A program made the translations under genes and the position numbers. DNA of 64,000 nucleotides from Protopterus annectens. Taxonomy: Eukaryota > Chordata > Ceratodontiformes > Protopteridae. The notes beneath the pieces were generated by a model. That model was not told where the DNA came from. It saw nothing but the letters and a program-made list of their open reading frames with translations, and made no database searches. Location: NCBI RefSeq assembly GCF_019279795.1, contig NC_056738.1, positions 404,421,245-404,485,244 of the forward strand, given 5' to 3'. This document shows positions 56,399-64,000 of this stretch, piece by piece (within the stretch, counting starts at the first letter, position 1; every line of letters starts with the position of its first letter).

Positions 56399-57110
56399 TT
56401 AAAGTATTTCAAAAACGATTGTATTATGGTCTGAGAAGGGGCAGGTGATTGTTTTGACTTTGCCTATTTTTGTGGTAAGATTTTTTGTTATATACACTCT
56501 ACCTATTTTGGAAAAGGTGTTGTGTCTAGCTGAGTGATGTATGAATATCAATGAATCTTGTTCAGCATATGTGTTAATGTCCATTAAGTTGTATGAGTCA
56601 GTAAACTCTGTAAGTAATTTTGATAGTGGAGATTTCTTGCATGTGTTTTTAGCATTTGTGTCCTCTTCTTTCATTATACAATTAAAATTTTTAATTATTG
56701 TATTACCTTTGGAATGCTGTATTATGTTCTCTAAATGTTGTTTGGCTGCCCTGACACCCAGTCCTGGTATCCAGTAGTTGTTTACCAGGGTATAAGCCAA
56801 ACGATTTATTAATACTGACACTAAACAAAACATTCCTGAGTTATCATTGACTGTATTTATGTTCTTGAGCATCAAGTCAGTCTTTCTCCAAAATATTGCT
56901 ACACCTCTTTGCTTTTTATTATATTCTGAACTTGCTAGCAATGTGTAATTATGCATGTTAATGTTATTAATGTCTTGCTGTACAAGATGTGTTTCTTGTA
57001 AAAATGCTACTTGCGCTTTACATAGCTTAAGATATCTTTGTAAGCTTCTTTTTTACAGCTGTTATTTAAGCCATTGACATTAACAGAAATGCACGTCACA
57101 GCTGGACTAA
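56399..57110 (-). pseudogene. L1 ORF2 endonuclease domain
   Basis: The start near 57100 reads SVNVNGLNN in one frame, the usual opening of the L1 APE endonuclease. The frame at 56399-56956 continues with KKQRGVAIFWRK and later CPFSDHNTIVFEIL, the catalytic SDH block at its end. The first part is frameshifted. Confidence 0.85.
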
Positions 57111-57114
57111 CTAT

Positions 57115-59270
57115 ACCTTTGTATTTAACCATTGTCCTGTTTTTGTGTTTGTACATAAACTTGTATGTGTGCTGAAAACTTTTTTACCATTCATTTCATA
57201 TGTGTTATAAATGCATTGCATAGACATCCATTTAAAAGATACAAATAAAAACTGTCTGCGCAAAATGTGGCTTTCAAAATATAAACAATCACCCATTCCC
57301 TTCATGGGAGAAAACATCCCATCCTTGAATAGGTTTATTGTTCAACATCTTCCCTCAGCTTTCCCAACAACAAATATAACTAAAAGCATCACATTCTTAT
57401 TGCTTGTGTGCTATCAAACTTCAACTATTGAACTGTATAATATTCAATTAAACACCGTTACAGAGATTGTTGTATGACATTACTGTCTGTAGTTAAAATA
57501 GTGTAACCATCTTTAAATACAACATTGTTCTAGTATAGACATGTTATATTTTATCTCATTGTATTATTTAATGTCCTTCAACCGACATCTGTTTTCAGTG
57601 TAACAGCATCTATTGTATAATGTCAACAGTTTATTTAGACAACGCTTTATTACGAATGCATTTCTTGCTTAATTTATCACCATTGTATACATATATACCC
57701 TTTTGCCCTTATGTATATTTCTAAGTAACCATTTTATTTTAGTGTTTCCTTACCCAAGATTTAATATACAGCTGACTGTTAGTATTTGCTGCAAACCCTA
57801 TGTGTACACAGTCCAAGTAGGTTAATTTTTCCTACTGTTAAGACAGCAGAGCCTTATGAAACTTCATTTGTTTCAACGTTGTCAGGTTAATGAAAACGTT
57901 TTTATTGTTATAAACTGTAGATTTTAATATATAATAACATTTTGGCTTTTAATATAATCTTTATGTATAAAATAAACAAAACTTTTATATAGTACATTCA
58001 TCTGTTGAGTTATTTACATCTTTAGATTTAGGTCTGTATTCATATTATAGGCTTTCGTAATGTTCTTGTTTAATAGATAAGTTATATGCAACATTTGTGA
58101 TATTTTATACTTTAGATAGTATCAGCAATTAATATGAATTTATTAAGGCTTCATCGGATACATGTAATCTCTTACTTTTAACTTTTCTTGTACCTTGTTT
58201 TTCTCTACAAAGCACAAGAGAATCCTAAGCATTTCATAAATAATATCTGAACTGCTCTTAGTATATTAAACATATCAGTATTGCTGTATATCTTGTTTAA
58301 CAGTTGAACTTAATCTATTCATCAGACTTGTTCATGTTTTATCACATATAAGTGTCATTTCTTATTTACCAGTCTTGTTAAGTGTGCTAATTCTTGTAAT
58401 GCTTTCATGACATTTATAATCCTACCATACTAGTTCTTTATTACATCTGGTTCAGCTTCTGAATAAATTTGTGTAGATATTTATTTATTGGTTTCTCAGT
58501 GTTAAATTATTACTTTTGTCTTAGAAAGTAGTCATACTTTCTTTTATAGCTATGTGTCCCAGTATGCATACATATAGTTTGCATTAACTGTTTACATCAA
58601 TTGCTTCTGTCTTATTCATGATGTCATTTTCTTTGCATGTATTATAGTACTTTTGTGGTAATTTCTCTCATTTCCTATTAGAATTATTAAATTTATGGTA
58701 TGTATAGGTACATACTCAATGCTTTGAAGCACTTGTATTTTGGTGAAAATATGTACTTGTCACTTGGTAAGAGCCTTTTGGTTTGTTAAGCCCCATACTG
58801 CTTTACTTCAAGTGCTAGTCACCCTCTGTAATGAAGTACTTTCATTTTTGGCCGTTTATGAATACGCAAATGACTAATGGACTCTAACAGCTTTTTTTCT
58901 TTTTAGTTTTTTTTATTGTAATACCTCGAGATAGATTAAAAACATATTTTACTAGCTCGTGGCTTCGTCGGGAAAGCAGGGAACTGTTGAGTGAAGCTTT
59001 TAGAGTTCTAGAATAGGCCATGAGCTTAGAGAGCAGTTTTTTACTTTCAGTTTCTAATAATTCATTTAAAATGACTACCAGCACCCACTGCACCACAGAA
59101 AAGTGCCCCAAACAGCATTTTTAATATTAATAGCACTCTTTTTTTTAACTATTAGCACATAGTCTACAAAGGAACAAATCATAAACATTTGTTTTTTTAA
59201 AGTTATATAATTTAATATTTCCTAGACCATTAACACTAGAGTCAAAAGCAGTATAGCATTGTTAACAACA
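57115..59270. other. No feature recognised
   Basis: Very AT-rich. ORF1 of the neighbouring L1 would lie here but I could not recognise it. Confidence 0.4.
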
Positions 59271-59394
59271 CAAAATACTCCCCTGGACAGCTAAAGGACT
59301 TCAAAGTACACCAAAATCCACTGTAGTGAAAGAAACCAGAAGTCTAACGTTCGATATACCGTTTAATATAGAACCAGGAAGTAAAATACAACTG

Positions 59395-59423
59395 CTGAAG
59401 TTTCGAGTGAAACTCTTCTTCAG
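59395..59423 (-). ncRNA. Hammerhead-like hairpin, PLE-D
   Basis: On the minus strand: CTGAAGA, an extra A, stem GAGT/ACTC with loop TTC, GAAA, then CTTCAG, which can pair with the starting CTGAAG. The inner motif matches PLE-B and PLE-C with a different stem. The outer pairing would compete with a hammerhead fold. Confidence 0.45.
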
Positions 59424-59524
59424 TATATAAAAACACAATACCTATTTTTTTCTTTTATATACAAGTCAACCACTCAAGCCATGGTTTCAATTAACAAGAT
59501 TAATTAGCCCATCATCTCAATCAG

Positions 59525-60230
59525 TCGTGTGGGATTTGGGCACCCAGATTGTTAGCCTGACTTTTGACCATGGTGTTGCTTCCGTTGTACGGAAAGCCTT
59601 CTACATGGCCCACCTTATAAGTAAGGGTATCTCATCCAGGGACAAGGAGGTCATAACATCCCTGTATTCTTCCCTTATAAGGCCCATTATCGAGTACAAT
59701 GCCCCTTTCTGCATGTACCTCGCAAATCACATGCAGCAGTTGGAGAGACTAAATAGATTCCTCACCAGGAGAATCCAGGGCCTCAAACATCTACCATACA
59801 CAGGCCCTGTCCCTCTACTCTGTTTCATACAGACTCCTCAGAGGTGACCTCTGTTTGGCATACAAGGCGTTATAGGACCCCACCTTGATGGGACTGCTGC
59901 ATATCCGCAAGTCAAGTTCCACTTGAGTAACCCGCACGCGTGAACTCAACCTGGTCTGTGACGTCAACAAGACTTGTTGGCGGGACAGATTTGTGTCCCA
60001 GAGACTCCCCATCTATGGAATAAACTCCCTCTCCACATCAAGCAGAGTACCTTTTTACCCCTTTTTAAGCTCAACCTGGATAACTGGATGGGAAACAAAA
60101 TATACCCCTGGGATTCTACCCGTGTCCCTGCTGGACAGGGGCATTGGGTGCTGATTTGTCTAAACATGGGCTAAACTCTTGGCTAGGCTTATAAGGGTCT
60201 CAGGGCCAATAGCCTAGTAACTTCCTGTGA
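59525..60230 (+). mobile_element. CR1/L2-like LINE 3' fragment in PLE-D
   Basis: The frame at 59527-59847 has SSLIRPIIEYNAPFCMYL and LERLNRFLTRRIQGLKHL, post-RT LINE blocks. The frame at 59974-60174 has LWNKLPLHIKQSTFLPLFKL. It ends with GGCTAGGCTTATAAGGG and the tail shared with the LINE at 21.8 kb and SINE-B. AATTAGC near both ends may be the target duplication. Confidence 0.8.
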
Positions 60231-60339
60231 TCAATTAGCTTAACACCCCAGACATTCTTTAAAAATACAACAGAAAATACAGTATAAAATATAAAACCAG
60301 AGAAATATACATGTGTAATATAAAATCTGATTTACATAC

Positions 60340-60948
60340 TTATATCAGATCATGTCTATTCTTTATAACAGGTTTAATAGTGTTGCTGCTATTAAGTCCT
60401 GGTGATTTATCTGCCCTGAAATAATTAATCCATTTATATTCCATTAGCCCTGTTCTATTTACTAAGCCCCCCCCACAAACATTTGGAAATACAACTTGCA
60501 AAATCCTAAACTTAAACGTATGTTCTGCACCTTTTATAGAAATGTGTTTTAAAGCGTTAGTGGAGATGTTTCTCTGAATATCAGACATATGTGCAGTAAT
60601 CCTTTATTTAAGTTTCATATTAGTCTTGCCAATGTAAAAACAATGGCATTGAACACAGTTTGCAAAATATATCACATTTTCAGTACTACACATACCTGAT
60701 GCTTTAAATACAAATGTTTTTTGACTAGTGGGAGGTTTAAAAAATAGGTCTGTACTAATACCCTTACAATGAACGCAATTATAACAAGGGACTGTGCCAG
60801 ATTTCTTCTTATACCTATTATCAACCTTCCCTATTCTCATATCCTTATAACACAGATATTGTTTAAGATTATTTTCCCTCATATATGTAAACGTAAGTCT
60901 TACACCTACAATCTCACTAACTTCCTGATTGAAATTCAAAATAGTCAT
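60340..60948 (-). pseudogene. PLE-D GIY-YIG endonuclease
   Basis: The frame at 60604-60948 holds CYNCVHCKG (cysteine cluster) and VIYFANCVQCHCFYIGKT, the GIY and YIG halves. The frame at 60340-60588 holds the C-terminal helices, ending EYKWINYFRADKSPGLN. A stop and frame change near 60600 separates them. Confidence 0.88.
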
Positions 60949-61424
60949 TTTTTTCTAATAATGTGTTTTGTTGTTGTATGTCTGTTATATCTCATCACAT
61001 AACTAATCCCTTAATCATTCCCATTCTTATTAGTACTCTCACATTAAGCATCAGTGCTTTGTGCAAATAAATAAATAAGGTTTAGCTAGATTTTTTCTCT
61101 GATTATTCGCCAGCTGTTTAGTCTCTTCAATGAGAGCATTGCTATAACCTCTACTTCTAAAGTTCAATGCCATACCTTCCATTTCCTCTATGAATGTCCC
61201 ATCTGTGGTACTCCATCTACTTGCCTTCATAAATTGACTTTTTCTGACTGCATACCATCTGAGTGGACATATCTAACAGCCTGCACATTTTTTTTGTATA
61301 TTGTAGTGTCAACCAAATATAATTTCTTGAAATTGTAATATCTAAAAAATGAATATAATCATAGGCTAATTTAACATCAAAAACCAAAAAATCAGTTGGA
61401 AGAGTGTAAATAGTCTACAAAAAG

Positions 61425-62545
61425 TCAGCTAATCAAGATCCCATTTCCATAGAAGGAATACATCATCCACAAACCGCTTAAAAATAGTGACTTGTCATTC
61501 CTAAAGGTCTCAGTATGCTCATTAATAACAAATCTTTCTTTCCACCTTGGTAAAACAAGATTCGCATAGGTATTTGCGACTGGTTTGCCCATAGCTACAC
61601 CTAGTCGTTGATGGTAAAACTTATTAAACATAAACACATTGTTAGTTAGGACACAATCCAACATAGAATATAATAATTCTACTTTAGATGGAGGATACTG
61701 ACCATGTGTATTCAAAGATCCCCTTTCTGCTTCTAAACCATATTCATTTGGGATGACCGTAAATAAGGACTTAATGTCCACTGATACTAGACTAAATAAA
61801 AAGTCTCTAGTGTCCTTAATACAACTACTACAAAATCTTAACATCGGAGTTAGTTGTCTAATCTAAATACTTAGAAACTGCTGTGGTAATCCATCTTTTC
61901 CCAGAGGCAGTGGGTCTTATATGTGGTGCCACCAAACTTTTATGGATTTTTGGGAGTCCATAAATAGACAGAGTTATTGGGTTAGCTAAATAAAGGAAAT
62001 TATACATTTCTGTTGTCAACATACCCTCTATTAATAAGTCATATAAATAACCCTTAACTTTAACAATGACATCATTCACAAAGCGCTTATGAATCTCTAA
62101 AAAGGTGTTGCCATCAGCTAAAAATTCATCCATCCATTATATTGATTTAGATTCATTACAGCTATCATGCCACCCTTAGCTGGTTCAATGATAACATCAT
62201 TATTTGAGCAAAGAGAAATAAATGCTTCATGTTCATCTCTTCTGTTTAGGTTATAAAATCTACTTCCTTTGTGCTTTGAAAAAAAAAAGACATCATAAAT
62301 CTCTTGTTCACATATTGTTAAAAATGCTTTAACAGTATGGGGTGTAAAAGACATCATAAATCTCTTGTTCACATATTGTTAAAAATGCTTTAACAGTATG
62401 GGGTGTTACAAGGAACAAAGGTACTAGACCTTTTAAGAAATGACTGTTAAAATCAGAGCCATTCTTATAAAGTAGTTTTAAGTCCAACGACCTAACAAAA
62501 AGTCTCAATTCTGTCAGTAAGTCATTCAGATCTCCACCATTTGGT
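61425..62545 (-). pseudogene. PLE-D reverse transcriptase
   Basis: Blocks: VIIEPAKGGMIAVM (frame at 62118-62372), YGLPKIHKSLVAPHIRPTAS (frame at 61858-62133), SVDIKSLFTVIPNE (motif A) and GVAMGKPVANTYANL (motif B, frame at 61425-61844). Motif C near 61455 reads LWMMYSF in this frame, with the DD pair shifted to another frame. A 61-bp tandem duplication upstream of the first block adds another frameshift. Confidence 0.88.
62285..62406. repeat. 61-bp perfect tandem duplication
   Basis: Unit AAAAGACATCATAAATCTCT... repeated once (62285-62345, 62346-62406). The length is not a multiple of three, so it breaks the PLE-D frame. Confidence 0.9.
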
Positions 62546-62849
62546 GGACATATTCCTGTGTGCTACCTTGCAGTCACCACTCTGACACTGTGCTGCAGCA
62601 GTGGGTGTGTTAGCAATGGTCACAAAACTGCAGACCTGAGAGGTCTAGACTTGAAGTAATGGAGGCTTCATATCCCTCTTAGCATGTCTTACAGTTCATG
62701 TTCCTGTGTTATGTTGTTGCAAACTGTACTCAGCAGGACAGTAAACTGTCTTGGCTTTGTTCCCTGTCAGGTTAAGACCCCCCCCCCCCCCCAAGCAGGA
62801 CTACAACCTGTACTACCCTGATGTCCTTCAAGAATGCAACTGCAGTCAT
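62546..62849. other. Spacer with poly(C)
   Basis: Non-coding. A run of about 16 C lies at 62777-62792, and no clear element end is seen. Confidence 0.5.
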
Positions 62850-64000
62850 AACATGTGGGTTGTCCTGCCTCAGGCAGCCCTCGGTCGGCCAGATTCCAAA
62901 GTCTGGGTCCGACGTCGGCTGATGTCGCATTTCTCTCCGACGTCAGAGCAGCTGGATTACATAAGCATCAGCCGACGCCATTTTCTTCAGTCTTTCTTGC
63001 TGCGCGGTGCCCGAAGCAGAAGCAGTTCGCAAGTGCCGGTCGGTCAGCTCCTGTATTCTACGATACCGAAATCATCAAAAAAGCTAAGTACCCCATTGGG
63101 GACCTTTTCTTGCCTCAGCCGATGTCAGAAATTACTGAAAAAGTTAACAATTGTCTTTCTTGTGGTAAACAAATACCTCATAAGGTTTTCCACTCTTACT
63201 GTCTCCCTTGCCTGGGCCCAGACCACGACGTCTCGGCCTGTGTAGCCTGTGCTCGCTTCAACAAGCGCACTCTCAGGCGCCGGGCGGAGTTCGCTGAAGA
63301 TTTTTTCGGCGATAATTTTGCTTACACCATGCCGTCGGATCTTCCGACATCGCTAACTCCCAAGAAGCGAAAAGACCGGGACCGACATCCTCGGCCCGCG
63401 TCTACCACCGACTCCACTCCAAAACCTAGCGCGGGTGCTCCGGTTCCCTCTGAGACTGTCTCTCCACCGCTCCGAACCGAAGACACCGCATTACCGACGA
63501 CTCCGATTCCAGACATTACTCCGACGCCAGTTATAGATTTTCCTCCGGATACCGAAACCGAGGAAATGCCTGAGACCATTGCTGTAGACAAGGTCACTCC
63601 TGCACGTGGAGCTGCCAGGCCCCCTATGGCCATGTCTGTTAAGGCCTACACTAGGGCTAAGGCAGCCAGCAAAACAAAGCATATTACTTCTAAATCCTTA
63701 CCTCAGCCGACTCCAGAGACACAAATTATGTCCATGGCTGCTGATTTAATTTCCATGATTAGAGGTTCACAGGCCCATCCTGAGAGAGGATCCCAGCCCC
63801 CTCCTGATAAAAGGCCCCGGGTGGAACCCTCTGACCCTACTCCTTCAGATGAAGATTCTGAGGGCTCTGTCCACTCTGATAGCCAGGAAGAGCTCTTCCA
63901 GACCTATGAGGACTCGGATGCAGAAGATTCCATCCTCGGCCTCCCCTCCTGAGGATATTTCTTTTGGGGAAGTTCTGCACACCATGAGGGAACATTTCAA
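62850..64000 (+). mobile_element. DIRS-type retrotransposon, 5' end (runs off window)
   Basis: GC-richer than all neighbours. A leader with GTCGGCTGATGTCGC-like repeats (TCCGACGTC occurs twice, at 62908 and 62936) leads into a gag frame typical of vertebrate DIRS elements. DIRS elements move with a tyrosine recombinase instead of an integrase. RT, RNase H and recombinase would lie beyond the window. Confidence 0.7.
63122..63952 (+). CDS. DIRS-type gag, frameshifted near its end
   Basis: I chose the Met at 63122 because it lies 10 residues before the first cysteine, as in related gag proteins. The frame is open upstream to a Met at 62855, across what looks like leader. Three CXXC pairs lie at residues 11-14, 27-30 and 40-43 (CLSC, CLPCLGPDHD, CVAC), a zinc-binding region for RNA packaging. 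A Pro/Thr-rich middle follows, then an acidic end (SDPTPSDEDSEGS). The frame stops at 63952. The conserved continuation PPEDISFGE is readable in another frame from about 63945, so one indel lies near 63920-63940. Confidence 0.7.
   Translation: MSEITEKVNNCLSCGKQIPHKVFHSYCLPCLGPDHDVSACVACARFNKRTLRRRAEFAEDFFGDNFAYTMPSDLPTSLTPKKRKDRDRHPRPASTTDSTPKPSAGAPVPSETVSPPLRTEDTALPTTPIPDITPTPVIDFPPDTETEEMPETIAVDKVTPARGAARPPMAMSVKAYTRAKAASKTKHITSKSLPQPTPETQIMSMAADLISMIRGSQAHPERGSQPPPDKRPRVEPSDPTPSDEDSEGSVHSDSQEELFQTYEDSDAEDSILGLPS

Larger units (their letters stand above)
59395..62545 (-). mobile_element. Penelope-like element PLE-D
   Basis: Minus-strand order: N-terminal core region, RT, GIY-YIG, 3' UTR with hairpin. 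A CR1-like LINE fragment lies in the 3' UTR. The left limit is the hairpin region; more 3' sequence may reach about 59280. The 5' limit is where recognisable protein text begins (NDLLTELRLFV-like, near 62530). Confidence 0.85.

Overview
The window looks like a piece of a large, repeat-swollen vertebrate genome. I found no host protein-coding gene that I can support and no real tRNA or rRNA gene. The retroelement mix is Penelope-like elements (PLEs), Tx1-like L1, CR1/L2-like and RTE-like LINEs, a DIRS-type element, Tc1/mariner, tRNA-derived SINEs and a gamma/epsilon-like endogenous retrovirus. This fits a non-amniote vertebrate (amphibian, lungfish or fish) and not a mammal or bird. That is an inference from element content.

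Layout. 1-6.4 kb: a tRNA-headed SINE, then the 3' end of a LINE (called LINE-X here) carrying a SINE and a long foldback MITE. 7.3-17.4 kb: an L1 ORF1 remnant followed by a full-length but broken retrovirus on the minus strand, with two LTRs, PBS, gag, pro, pol, a compact env and a polypurine tract. 17.4-25 kb: mostly unassigned AT-rich DNA with GT-rich minisatellites around a CR1-like LINE fragment.

25-42.5 kb is the most structured part, a nest of insertions. A Tx1-like L1 on the plus strand appears split by two head-to-head copies of one PLE family (PLE-A). The plus-strand PLE-A copy is interrupted by an unclassified 1.35-kb segment, and by a second PLE family (PLE-B) flanked by an 11-bp target duplication. 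It also has a SINE near its 3' end with a 16-bp target duplication. PLE-B has the tandem pseudo-LTR layout and encodes a reverse transcriptase with a C-terminal GIY-YIG nuclease. Its first pseudo-LTR is itself hit by a LINE-X fragment.

44-48 kb: a CR1-like LINE split by an RTE-like LINE tail, a palindromic MITE with telomere-like core motifs, and a Tc1 element. 50-52 kb: a palindrome between microsatellites, then a 667-bp insertion with a 14-bp target duplication and a hammerhead-like hairpin. 52.3-57.1 kb: a degenerate L1 on the minus strand with three SINE insertions. 59.4-62.5 kb: a further PLE (PLE-D) on the minus strand, containing a CR1-like fragment. 62.8-64 kb: the start of a DIRS-type gag gene that runs off the window.

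The three strongest signals are these. (1) A hairpin with fixed flanking motifs and covarying stems recurs in three PLE families, and resembles the hammerhead ribozymes known from PLEs. (2) Two SINE families each share their 3' tail with a different LINE in the same window, which suggests SINE-LINE partnerships. (3) Several insertions keep readable target duplications, so their order can be worked out. All coding regions are broken by stops or frameshifts except the visible DIRS gag frame, which shifts near its end.
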